This document shows positions 21,489-30,871 of a DNA stretch of 64,000 bases, piece by piece. Under the pieces are notes generated by a model. The model was not told the DNA's origin, searched no databases, and saw only the letters and a program-made list of their open reading frames with translations. The stretch is from the NCBI GenBank assembly GCA_947044405.1, contig CAMRHE010000035.1, forward strand, positions 5,243,501 through 5,307,500, given 5' to 3'. How positions within the stretch are numbered: position 1 is the first letter of the stretch; each line of letters starts with the position of its first letter. A program made the position numbers and the translations under genes. Origin of the DNA: Leptodactylus fallax. Lineage: Eukaryota; Chordata; Amphibia; Anura; Leptodactylidae.

Positions 21489-22508
21489 ATGGTGAAGACC
21501 AAAGAGGTGTGGAAGGACGCCAGAAACAAATTTGTAGACCTGCACCAGGCTGGGAAGACTGAATCTGCAATAGGCAAGCAGCTTGGTGTGAAGAAATCAA
21601 CTGTGGGAGCAATAATTAGAAAATGGAAGACATACAAGACCACTGATAATCTACCTTGATCAGGGGCTCCATGCAAGATCTCACCCTGTGGGGTCAAAAT
21701 GATCACAAGAACGGTGAGCAAAAATCCCAGAACCACATGGGGAGACCTAGTGAATGACCTGCAGAAAGCTGGGACTAACGTAACAAAGGCTACCGTCAGT
21801 AACACACTACGCCACCAGGGACTCAGATCCTGCAGTGCCAGACGTGTCCCCCTGCTTAAGCCAGTACATATCCGGGCCCGTCTGAAGTTTGCTAGAGAGC
21901 ATTTGGATGTTCCAGAAGAGTATTGGGAGAATGTCTTATGGTCAGATGAAACCAAAGTAGAACTGTTTGGTAGAAACATAACTCGTCGTGTTTGGAGGAG
22001 AGCGAATGCTGAGTTGCATCCAAAGAACACCATACCTACTGTGAAGCATGGGGGTGGCAACATCATTCTTTGGGGCTGTTTCTCTGCAAAGGGACCAGGA
22101 CGACTGATCTGTGTACATGAAAGAATGAATGGGACCTTGTATCATGAGATTTTAAGTGCAAACCTCCTTCCATCAGCAAGGGCATTGAAGATAAAACGTG
22201 GCTGGGTCTTTCAGCATGACAATGATCCCAAGCACACCGCCAGGGCAACGAAGGAGTGGCTTCGTAAGAAGCATTTCAAGGTCCTGGAGTGGCCTTGCCA
22301 GTCTCCAGATCTCAACCCCATAGAAAACCTTTGGAGGTAGTTGAAAGTCCGTGTTGCCCAGCGACAGCCCCAAAACATCACTGCTCTAAAGGAGATCTGC
22401 ATGGAGGAATGGGCCAACATACCAGCAACAGTGTGTGCCAACCTTGTGAAGACTTACAGAAAACGTTTGACCTCTGTCATTGCCAACAAAGGATATATAA
22501 CAAAGTAG
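21489..22508 (+). pseudogene. Tc1 transposase with two nonsense codons
   Basis: One frame of 340 codons (ATG at 21489, TAG at 22506) has two internal stops: TGA at 21657-21659, where the family has Arg (CGA to TGA), and TAG at 22338-22340 just after NPIENLWR. No frameshift. [14 protein letters not shown] and NPIENLW are all present with 34 residues between the second Asp and Glu (DD34E). Confidence 0.92.
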
Positions 22509-22862
22509 CGAGATGAACTTTTGTTATTGACCAAATACTTATTTTCCACCATAATTTGCAAATAAATTCTTTAAAAATCCGACAATGTGAGTTTCTAGAT
22601 ATTTTTTCTCATTTTGTCTCTCATAGTTGAGGTCTACCTATGATGACAATTACAGGCCTCTCTCATCTTTTTAAGTGGGAGAACTTGCACAATTGGTGGC
22701 TGACTAAATACTTTTTTTCCCCACTGTATTTATTATCAACTACACTGTAGGTTGGTCTCTGGGTAAGAGCTGCAGCTAACCAATTCGTTTTTTTTATCTT
22801 GAACCAATACACCTTCTGCGAGCGCCAGGTTACATTTTTCCTGTGTTGTAAAAAATAACAGA

Positions 22863-23190
22863 CTAAGGGTTGGTTCACATTTGCGCCCAGAGTTCGTCTG
22901 CCATGAATCCGACCTAAATATCAGAATAAAGAATAGATTTGCAAGCGGTTTGTTTAAAAACCCATACACTTCAATGGGTTTTTAAAGCAACCTGCAGGTG
23001 TCTGATTGCAGCCTCTGCACCGCGAAGCCACTTTTTTGGGTCAGACACAAAATCCTACATGTCCGACTTTGTTTCCAACTGAAAAAAGTCACCCCCACAC
23101 ATTTGCTTCACCTAATACCAACAGGGGTAGCACACATGGGGGGGGCACTTTGTTTTTGTTTTGCAGTTGTAACATAAGAGGTGTGTGCCT
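22863..23190. repeat. Fragment of GTTCACATTTGCG-type MITE
   Basis: Begins CTAAGGGTTGGTTCACATTTGCG, resembling the ends of the 15271-15963 MITE. A hairpin AAAAACCCATACACTTCAATGGGTTTTT lies at about 22957-22985. The other terminus is not visible. Confidence 0.45.
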
Positions 23191-23199
23191 CCTCATATA

Positions 23200-24028
23200 C
23201 AGTACAGACCAAAAATTTGAACACACCTTCTCATTCCAAGAGTTTTCTGTATTTTCATGACTATAAAAATTGTAGATTCACACTGAAGGCATCAAAACTA
23301 TGAATTAACACATGTGAAATTATGTACTTAACAAAAAAGTGTGAAACAACTGAAAATATGTCTTATAGTCTAGGTTCTTCAAAGTAGCCATCTTTTGCTT
23401 TGATTGCTGCTTTGCACACTCTTGGCATTCTTTTGATGAGCTTCAAGAGGTAGTCACCTGAAATGGTTTTCACTTCACAGGTGTGCCCTGTCAGGTTTAA
23501 TAAGTGGGATTTCTTGCCTTATAAATGGGGTTGGGACCATCAGTTGTGTTGTTCAGAAGTCAGGTGGATACACAGCTGATAGTCCTACTGAATTGAGTGT
23601 TAGAATTTGTATTATGGCAAGAAAAAAGCAGCTAAGTGAAGAAAAACGAGTGGCCATCATTACTTTCAGAAATGAAGGTCAGTCAGTCCGAAAAATTGGG
23701 AAAACTTTGAAAGTGTCCCCAAGCGCAGTGGCCAAAACCATGAAGCGCTACAAAGAAACTGGCTCACATGAGGACCGCCCCAGGAAAGGAAGACCAAGAG
23801 TCACCTCTGCTGCGGAGGATAAGTTCATCCGAGTCACCAGCCTCAGAAATCACAGGTTAACAGCAGCTCAGATTAGAGACCAGATCAATGCCACACAGAG
23901 TTCTAGCAGCAGACACATCTCTACAACAACTGTTAAGAGGAGACTGTGTGCAGCAGGCCTTCATGGTAAAATAGCTGCTAGGAAACCACTGCTAAGGACA
24001 GGCAACAAGCAGAAGAGACTTGTTTGTG
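23200..24028 (+). mobile_element. Tc1 (DD38E family), 3'-truncated copy 1
   Basis: TA at 23198-23199 precedes CAGTACAGACCAAAA. Closely matches the complete copy at 30872-32492 until about 24026, where it breaks. A 19-bp piece ending at the break (CAGAAGAGACTTGTTTGTG) is repeated at 24041-24059, marking a local duplication at the breakpoint. Confidence 0.9.
23614..24028 (+). pseudogene. Tc1 transposase N-terminal half
   Basis: Open from ATG (MARKKQLSEEKRVAII) through the two helix-turn-helix subdomains with GRPRVTS between them, to KQKRLV, then non-transposon sequence and a stop at 24058. It encodes the DNA-binding region without any catalytic residue. In principle such a product could bind family termini, but no evidence of expression is visible. 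Confidence 0.85.
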
Positions 24029-24154
24029 CTCATTGTCTCACAGAAGAGACTTGTTTGTGAGACATTGTATGTGCTCCATAGCTGACTGCTGAGTTGTGAC
24101 TCAATCAGATATGAAAGTCAGAAGTCATCTAAGTTTTACAAACAGCCCAGAAAC

Positions 24155-24540
24155 TGCATAGAGTCAGGTGTCAGAATCAAAGTCGAGTGTCAGAATCAAA
24201 GTCAGGTGTCAGAATCAAAGTCAGGTGTCGGTATCAAAGTCAGTTGTCAGAATCAAAGTCGCGTGTCAGAATCAAAGTCGGGTGTCAGAATCAAAATCAG
24301 GTGTCAGAATCAAAGTCGGGTGTCAGAATCAAAGTCAGGTGTCAGAGTCAAAGTCAGGTATCAAAGTCAGGTGTCAGAATCAAAGTCAGGTATCAAAGTC
24401 AGGTGTCAGAATCAAAGTCAGGTATCAAAGTCAGGTGTCAGAATCAAAGTCAGGTATCAAAGTCAGGTGTCAGAATCAAATAAAGGTATCAAAGTCAGGT
24501 GTTAGAATCAAACAAAGGTATCAAAGTCAGGTATCACTGT
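24155..24540 (+). repeat. 19-bp tandem repeat with higher-order 32-bp unit
   Basis: Tandem units of GTGTCAGAATCAAAGTCAG (19 bp). In the right half a shortened 13-bp unit GTATCAAAGTCAG alternates with the full unit, giving a 32-bp higher-order period. All three forward frames are open for about 100 codons because the unit lacks stops; these are not genes. Confidence 0.92.
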
Positions 24541-24857
24541 AAACTGCTATTAATCTGATATTTGACTCTGATATCTGAGGATGTCCTAATATGGACACTG
24601 TAGGGGTGGCCATTTCAGCTAGGACGGGGTTGGGGCTTACTTTATGGAGAGTTCCACTGGCTTCTCCTAACAAGACCCTGCTGTGCGGTTTCAGCGCAAT
24701 AAAGAGGGGCGGGGTTGTTGCTAATGGGGGAGGGTTCCCTCTTCAGGGGATGAACTGAAGCCATAACGGAATGCTATAAGTGGCTGCAAATCGCTTGCAT
24801 CCATTTACATGAGGAACTATAGTAAATTGAAAACGAACCATCGCGGTTCTGTAGTTG
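24541..24857. other. No gene recognised
   Basis: Mixed-composition spacer between the tandem repeat and the TTAA element. No frame or repeat boundary seen. Confidence 0.4.
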
Positions 24858-24861
24858 TTAA

Positions 24862-26106
24862 CCCCTTAATGACCGGGCCATTTTTTGTTTTTGCATTTTC
24901 GTTTTTCCCTCCCCACATTCCAAGAGCCATAACTTTTTCATTTTTCAATTCCCAGAGTCACATGATGGCTTATTGTTTGCGAAACAAATTGTACTTTGTA
25001 ATGTCACTATTCAATATGTTGTGCAATGTACTAGGAAGCTGGAAAAAAATTCAGAATGAGGTGCAATTGGAGAAAAACTGCATTTGCGCCAAATTCATAT
25101 GGGTTTAATTTTTACAGCATTCACTGTGTGGTAAAAATGACATGTTACCTGTATTCTGCGGGTCAGTACGAACACGGCAATATCAATTTTATATAGTATT
25201 TGTAATGTTTTGATACCTTTTAAAAAATTAAAAATTTTGCTAAATAGAAAAAAAAATTTTGCGTCGCCATATTGTGTCACCTGTAACTTTTTCATATTTA
25301 CATGTATGGAGCTGGGTAAGGCGTATTTATATGCGGGACAACATGATGTTTTTATTGATACCACTTGGGGAAAGATATGATGATTTGATCACTTTTTATT
25401 CAATTTTTTATAGGAGGCAAAGTGTTGAAAAAAACGCTATTTGGCCATTTTGATTTTTTCCCCCGCTACGCCGTTCACCGTATGGGATAAATATTTTAAT
25501 AGTTCGGGCATTTTGGAGCACGGGGATACCTAAAGTGTTTATGCTTACTTTTGTTTATGTACTTTTATATCTGATCTAGGGAAAGGGGGGTGATTTGAAC
25601 TTTTGTGTTTTTTTTTTTATTTTTTCATACTTTTAAAAACTTTTTTTTTTCTACTTTTACTTGTATGATCAGACTCCCTAGGGACCTTGAAACCTAGGGA
25701 GGCTGATCGATCATACTATTCACTGCGATACTACTGTATCGCAGTGAATAACAAAATGCCATTACTGCTATTAGACGATGCCTCTGGCATCGTGTAATAG
25801 CTCTAATGTAATGACAGGCCTGGGAGCCTTCAATAGGCTCCCGGCTGTCATGGCAGCCAATGGGAGAAAAATGTCGGTGCCCATGGCGGCTGCGCTATTT
25901 AGATGCCGCGGTCCCGTTTGACCGCAACATCTAAAGGGTTAACAGCCACGATCGTTACAGACACCGATCGCTGCTGTTAGCGGCGGGTCCTGGCTGTATT
26001 ATACAGCCGGCACCCACGGTGTATGGAGAGTGCTCAGCTCCTGAGCGCTCTCCATACATCGTCATGCGACTCAGGACGTACTATTACGCCCTGGGTCGTT
26101 AAGGGG
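24862..26106. mobile_element. 1.25-kb TTAA element with CCCCTTAATGACC ends (Kolobok/piggyBac-like)
   Basis: TTAA at 24858-24861 and 26107-26110. Inverted ends CCCCTTAATGACC and GGGTCGTTAAGGGG. The interior is AT-rich with chance frames only, so it is nonautonomous. A partial second copy lies at 49722-50350. Perfect inner palindromes occur (TATTCACTGCGATAC/GTATCGCAGTGAATA near 25720-25750). Superfamily is inferred only from the TTAA duplication. Confidence 0.85.
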
Positions 26107-26110
26107 TTAA

Positions 26111-26843
26111 AGGACAGAAAAGCGTGGTAGTACACGCTTTTCTGTCCGTTTGAAATAACAGACAGGGGCATTCAGTGACCATAATGGATTTTTTTTTTTT
26201 TAATTTGGGGCGATGGGTCCGGTGACTGACATGTTTTTATAAGGTAAACAGCTATAAAAACATTTCAGTCAGGCGGACCTCTATAACATGGTGTGAAAGG
26301 GGCCTACCTTATAAAAACGTGTCAGTCAGCGGACCCATTGCCTCCAATAAAAAAAAAAAAAAAACAACATTATGGTCTCTGAATGCCCCTGATCATTTAT
26401 TTCGAATGGACAGAAAAGCGTGTACTACCAAAAATGCGTCTACTTCCTCTGACGCAGCGCTGGACCGCCGCCATTTTCCGGTGGTCTTTCACAAGAGGCG
26501 CAGTACGGACCACCGGAAAATGGCGGCCCCTCATGCGCAGTCGCTGCCGTCCAGTGCTGCGTCAGAGGAAGTAGAAGAAAGAAGATACAGAGAAGACCAA
26601 GATGGGAGTCACCACAACAGACTATTGGGCGGTGACAAGCGATGACGCAATGGGTGCTCGCTGCCAAGGAGGAATGCCCCGGGGTGCTCCGTGAGGATCA
26701 TTTCTATAATTGAAGAAACGGATTTTTACAGAAACGGCTGGGAGAAGACAACAATGAAAGGTAGGAGAAGAATGGCCTTTTTAAAGGCCATTCCAACGTG
26801 CCATTAGCTTAAAAGTGTTTTTTTTTTTTATGATAGACTCCCT
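26111..26843. mobile_element. Nested inverted repeats, probable foldback MITE
   Basis: The left arm at about 26128-26245 (TGGTAGTACACGCTTTTCTG..., CAGGGGCATTCAGTGACCAT) is complementary to the right arm at about 26305-26430. Immediately right, a second inverted pair (TCTACTTCCTCTGACGCAGC with its complement; GCCATTTTCCGGTGGTC with GACCACCGGAAAATGGC) spans 26440-26575. TTAA occurs at 26107-26110 and 26844-26847, but the outer ends do not match each other well, so the outer boundaries are tentative. Confidence 0.65.
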
Positions 26844-26909
26844 TTAAGGGGGTCAGTGCTATGTGTTTTTCTGAAGCCTGACTGAAAAGAGTCATAAATG
26901 CCATCGCCA

Positions 26910-27110
26910 AATAGTCTGATATCTAGTTGGAACATCCTTTTCTATAACTTTCCCAGGAAGGATAGTTTAGAGAGAAATCTGTAGCTACTCAAGGCATCAG
27001 GGTCCATGGAGGGCTTCTTTAGATGGGGCTTGATGTTGGCTGCTTTAAGTAGATCAGGGTAATCCCACTCTGCATAGAACAGTTAACTATGTTCTTCATT
27101 GACAAAATAG
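26910..27110 (-). pseudogene. CR1/L2-type LINE reverse transcriptase fragment
   Basis: Minus-strand translation gives KKPSMDPDALSSYRFLSKLS followed by FLGKVIEKDV, matching the first reverse transcriptase motif of CR1/L2 LINEs (K-P-N-L-D-P...N-Y-R-P-I-S-N-L-P-F-L-S-K-I-L-E-K). The fragment is short and truncated at both ends. Confidence 0.65.
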
Positions 27111-27199
27111 GCAGGTCAGGTCAATACAGAAGTAGTGATGTCACGCAGGGCTGGCTTCAGGTTTGTCTTGGCCCTTGGGTGACAGAGCCTCAGTGGGCT

Positions 27200-27740
27200 C
27201 CTTTGTGGAGCAATTCATGTGGCAACAGTGAAAAAGTGCCGCAGCAAGCATGGACTTTATGGCAAAATCAGCTGTGGAATCCAATTTATCACCCTTATCC
27301 ACAAGGCTCTCCATAATGCTGCACCTCCCTACATTTCCTCCCTCATCTCTGTCTATCGCCCAACTCGTGCTCTCTGTTCACTCAATGACCTAAGACTAAC
27401 ATCCTCTATTATCAGAACCTCCCACGCTCGTATACAAGACTTCTCCCAAGTTGCTCCACTTCTCTGAAATACTCTATCCCGGATTATCAGATTAACCTCC
27501 AATTTCTACAGCTTCAAATGCAAACTAAGGACATATCTTTTCAGACAGGCCTATCACAACTCCTAATGTAAACCCTTCCGTAGTTAGATTCCCTAAAACG
27601 TACCCTCTGTTCACGCTCCCACATTACCTCACAGGATATGATGCCGTATCAGACTAACTTTATATGTCCAGGCACCATCTAGATGTTAAAGGACACGACT
27701 GGTAACAGCTCATACAGCTTTATATATGTGTAATGACAGA
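27200..27740 (+). pseudogene. L2-type LINE ORF2 C-terminal fragment
   Basis: Translation matches the extreme C-terminus of L2 ORF2: ITLIHKALHNAAPPYISSLI, YRPTRALCSLNDLRL, then after a stop near 27467 TLSRIIRLTSNFYSFKCKLR and TYLFRQAYHN. The order and spacing are those of the family. Noncoding 3' sequence follows up to the Tc1 at 27768. Confidence 0.8.
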
Positions 27741-27767
27741 CAATTACAAAATTGTCTGACCATTGTA

Positions 27768-29334
27768 CAGTCATGGCCAAAAGTTTTGAGAATGACACAA
27801 ATATTATATTTTCACATGATCTGCTGCCCTCTGGTTTTTATGTGTGTTTGTCAGATGTTTTTATCACATACAGAAATAGAATTGCATTCATATTATGAGT
27901 AACAGAAGCTTATATTGACAGTTAGAATGAGTTAATGCAGCAAGTCAATATTTGCAGTGTTGACGCTTCTTCTTCAGGACCTCTGCAATTCTCCCTGGCA
28001 TGCTCTCAATCAACTTCTGGACCAAATCCTGACTGATAGCAGTCCATTCTTGCAGAATCAATGCTTTAATTTTGTCTGAATTTGTTGGTTTTTGTTTGTC
28101 CACCCGTCTCTTGATGATTGACCACAAGTTCTCAATGGGATTAAGATCTGGGGAGTTTCCAGGCCATGAACCCAAAATCTCTATGTTTTGTTCCCTGAGC
28201 CATTTAGTTATCACCTTTGCTTTATGGCAAGGTGCTCCATCATGCTGGAAAAGGCATTGTTGAGCGCCAAACTGCTCTTGGACGGTTGGGAGAAGTTGCT
28301 CTTGGAGGACATTCTGGTACCATTCTTTATTCATGGCTGTGTTTTTAGGCAAGACTGTGAGAGAGCCGATTCCCTTGGCTGAGAAGCAACCCCACACATG
28401 AATGGTTTCAGGATGCTTTACAGTTGGCATGAGACGAGACTGGTGGTAGCGCTCACCTCTTCTTCTCCGAATAAGCTGTTTTCCAGATGTTCCAAACAAT
28501 CGAAAAGGGGATTCATCAGAGAAAATGACTTTACCCCAGTCCTCAGCAGTCCACTCCCTGTACCTTTTGCAGAATATCAGTCTGTCCCTGATGTTTTTTC
28601 TGGAGAGAAGTGGCTTCTTTGCTGCCCTTCTTGAGACCAGGCCTTGCTCCAAGAGTCTCTGCCTCACAGTGCGTGCAGATGCACTCACACCTGCCTGCTG
28701 CCATTCCTCAGCAAGCTCTGCACTGCTGGTAGCCTGATCCCGCAGCTGAAACACTTTTAAGAGACGGTCCTGCCGCTTGCTGGTCTTTCTTGGGCGCCCT
28801 GGAGCCTTTTTGGCACCAATGGAACCTCTCTCCTTGAAGTTCTTGATGATGCGATAGATTGTTGACTGAAGTGCAATCTTTCTAGCTGCAATACTCTTCC
28901 CAGTTAGGCCATTTTTGTGCAGTGCAATGATGACTGCATGTGTTTCTTTAGAGATAACCATGGTTAACAGAAGAGAAACAATGATGGCAAGCACCAGCCT
29001 CCTTTTAAAGTGTCCAGTGGTGTCATTCTTACTTAATCATGACAGATTGATCTCCAGCCCTGTCCTCATCAACACCCACACCTGTGTTAATGGAGCAATC
29101 ACTGAAACGATGTTAGGTGGTCCTTTTAAGGCAGGGCTACAATGATGTTGAAATGTGTTTTGGGGGATAAAGTTCATTTTCTAGGCAAATATTGACTTTG
29201 CAAGTAATTGCTGTTAAGCTGATCACTCTTTATAACATTCTGGAGTGTATGCAAATTGCCATTAGAAAAACTGAAGCAGTAGACTTTGTAAAAATTTATA
29301 TTTGTATCATTCTCAAAACTTTTGGCCATGACTG
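27768..29334 (-). mobile_element. Complete Tc1 element, DD35E family, potentially autonomous
   Basis: TA target duplication at 27766-27767 and 29335-29336. Both ends begin CAGTCATGGCCAAAAGTTTT and match over at least 37 bases with one mismatch. Length 1567 bases with an intact transposase on the minus strand. The internally deleted copy at window start is about 99% identical where it overlaps. The 35-residue catalytic spacing recalls the published DD35E 'Traveler' family of vertebrates; that assignment is from memory. Confidence 0.95.
27945..28961 (-). CDS. Intact Tc1/mariner DD35E transposase
   Basis: The ATG at 28961 (MVISKETHAVIIALHKNG) gives 338 residues, the usual full length. The frame is open 11 codons upstream but without a better ATG. 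N-terminal helix-turn-helix subdomains flank a GRPRK motif at residues 55-59, the AT-hook-like link that contacts the inverted repeats. The RNase H-like DDE domain has Asp149 (FSDES), Asp241 (FQHDGAPCH) and Glu277 (NPIENLW), with 35 residues between the last two. [10 protein letters not shown] at about 188-197 is the family's conserved core stretch. It would cut and paste at TA sites in the nucleus. No stop or frameshift is present, so it is one of only two apparently functional genes in the window. Expression is unknown. Confidence 0.95.
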   Translation of the reverse strand: MVISKETHAVIIALHKNGLTGKSIAARKIALQSTIYRIIKNFKERGSIGAKKAPGRPRKTSKRQDRLLKVFQLRDQATSSAELAEEWQQAGVSASARTVRQRLLEQGLVSRRAAKKPLLSRKNIRDRLIFCKRYREWTAEDWGKVIFSDESPFRLFGTSGKQLIRRRRGERYHQSRLMPTVKHPETIHVWGCFSAKGIGSLTVLPKNTAMNKEWYQNVLQEQLLPTVQEQFGAQQCLFQHDGAPCHKAKVITKWLREQNIEILGSWPGNSPDLNPIENLWSIIKRRVDKQKPTNSDKIKALILQEWTAISQDLVQKLIESMPGRIAEVLKKKRQHCKY

Positions 29335-29446
29335 TATACTTAAAAAATTGTGAAAAAACTAAAAAAATGTTTTATAGGCTAGGTTCTAAAAAGAAGCCAC
29401 CTTTTGTTTTGATTGCTGCTTTGCACCCTCTTGGTGTGCTCTTGAG

Positions 29447-29750
29447 GGGGGGGGGGGGGGGGGGGGGGGGGAGGAGTCCGTGGAGGGGGGGGGGGGGGGC
29501 CGGGGGGGTGTTGTGTTGTGTGGCTCTTTGTGCTGTCCGGTCCGGCCCCGCCCGCCCCAGGCCGGGGGGGGGGGGGGGGGGGGTGGGGGGGGTGGGGGGG
29601 GGGGGGGGGGGCGTCGCCGCACACCCCCCCCCTCTGTGGGGGTGGAGGGGGCGGGTGGGGGGGTGGGGGGGGGGGTGGGGTGGTGGAGGAGAGGGGGAGA
29701 AGAAGGGGGGGCGCGCCGGAGGGGGGGGGGGGGGGGGGGGCGCGCGGGGG
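29447..29750. repeat. G-rich low-complexity block replacing transposase sequence
   Basis: 304 bases of long G runs with scattered GC-rich words stand where copy 3 of the same Tc1 family has 302 bases of ordinary sequence. Traces of the expected antisense text are visible in order (GAGGAGTCCGTGG for GAGGTAGTCACCTG; GGCTCTTTGTGCTGTCCGGT for GGCCCTTTTGCCTTCACTCT). Equal length and traces point to a corrupted consensus rather than an inserted microsatellite. Gly- or Pro-rich frames across it are not genes. Confidence 0.8.
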
Positions 29751-30423
29751 TGCTGTGGTAACCATGCTGGTTCAGTATTCCTTCAATTTTGAATAAATCC
29801 CCAACAGTGTCACCAGCAAAGCCCCCCCACAACATCACACCTCCTCCTCCATGCTTCACGGTGGAAACCAGGCATGTAGAGTCCATTCGTTCACCTTTTC
29901 TGCGTCGCACAAAGACACGGTGGTTGGAACCAAAGATCTCAAATTTGGACTCATCAGACCAAAGCACAGATTTCCACAGGTCTAATGTCCATTCCTTGTG
30001 TTCTTTAGCCCAAACAAGTCTCTTCTGCTTGTTGCCTGTCCTTAGCAGTGGTTTCCTAGCAGCTATTTTACCATGAAGGCCTGCTGCACACAGTCTCCTC
30101 TTAACAGTTGTTGTAGAGATGTCTCTGCTGCTAGAACTCTGTGTGGCATTGACCTGGTCTCTAATCTGAGCTGCTGTTAACCTGCGATTTCTGAGGCTGG
30201 TGACTCGGATGAACTTATCCTCCTCAGCAGAGGTGACTCTTGGTCTTCCTTTCCTGGGGCGGTCCTCATGTGAGCCAGTTTCTTTGTAGCACTTGATGGT
30301 TTTTGGCCACTGCACTTGGGGACACTTTCAAAGTTTTCCCAATTTTCGGACTGACTGACCTTCATTTCTTAAAGTAATGATAGCCACTTCTTTTTCTTTA
30401 CTTAGCTGCTTTTTTCTTGCAAT
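29751..30423 (-). pseudogene. DD38E Tc1 transposase, start lost and C-terminus replaced
   Basis: The initiator codon reads ATT instead of ATG at 30421-30423. The N-terminal region has a frame change near 30310, then a continuous frame from about 30315 through GRPRVTSAEEDKF, WSDESKFEIFGSNHRVFVRR (first catalytic Asp) and FAGDTVGDLFKIEG to the edge of the G-rich block. The second Asp and the Glu fall in the block and are unreadable. Confidence 0.85.
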
Positions 30424-30871
30424 AATACAAATTCTAACACTCCATTCAGTAGGACTATCAGCTGTGTATCCACCTGACTTCTGAACAACACAACTGATGG
30501 TCCCAAACCCATTTATAAGGCAAGAAATCCCACTTATTAAACCTGACAGGGCACACCTGTGAAGTGAAAACCATTTCAGGTGACTACCTCTTGAAGCTCA
30601 TCAAGAGAATGCCAAGAGTGTGCAAAGCAGTAATCAAAGCAAAAGGTGGCTACTTTGAAGAACCTAGAATATAAGACGTATTTTCAGTTGTTTCACACTT
30701 TTTTGTTAAGTATATAATTCCACATGTGTTAATTCATAGTATTGATGCCTTCAGTGTGAATCTACAATTTTTATAGTCATGAAAATACAGAAAACTCTTG
30801 GAATGAGAAGGTGTGTCCAAACTTTTGGTCTGTACTGTATGTGTGTGTATAATATATATATACAGTATATA

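Larger units (their letters stand above)
20632..22726 (+). mobile_element. Tc1 with both ends, interrupted by a MITE
   Basis: TA at 20630-20631 precedes CAGTGGGGAATAAAAG and TA at 22727-22728 follows CCCCACTG. The long inverted repeats match (CACTTAAAA...AAGATGAG on the left, CATCTTTTTAAGTGGGAGAA on the right). The left one is split by the MITE at 20678-21175. Confidence 0.93.
29337..30837 (-). mobile_element. Tc1 (DD38E family) copy 2, damaged
   Basis: The 5' end (right side) is complete: CCAAACTTTTGGTCTGTACTG ends at 30837 with TA at 30838-30839. The 3' side lacks about 110 terminal bases and abuts the DD35E element directly. Between 29447 and 29750 the expected transposase sequence is replaced by G-rich low complexity. 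It lies head to head with copy 3, 34 bases apart. Confidence 0.88.

Noticed and set aside
24155..24540. CRISPR array
   Set aside because: Units are directly adjacent with no unique spacers, in a eukaryotic transposon-rich context; it is a satellite.
24168..24542. Ser/Lys-rich repeat protein in three frames
   Set aside because: All three frames are open because of the 19-bp unit; no evidence of a gene.
28915..29145. Plus-strand 76-codon frame shared with the window start
   Set aside because: It is the antisense of the 5' end of the DD35E Tc1; sharing is due to the common transposon.
29386..30315. Long open frames (Pro-rich minus strand, Gly-rich plus strand) over the G-rich block
   Set aside because: They exist only because poly-G/poly-C has no stops; the underlying sequence is a damaged Tc1 transposase.
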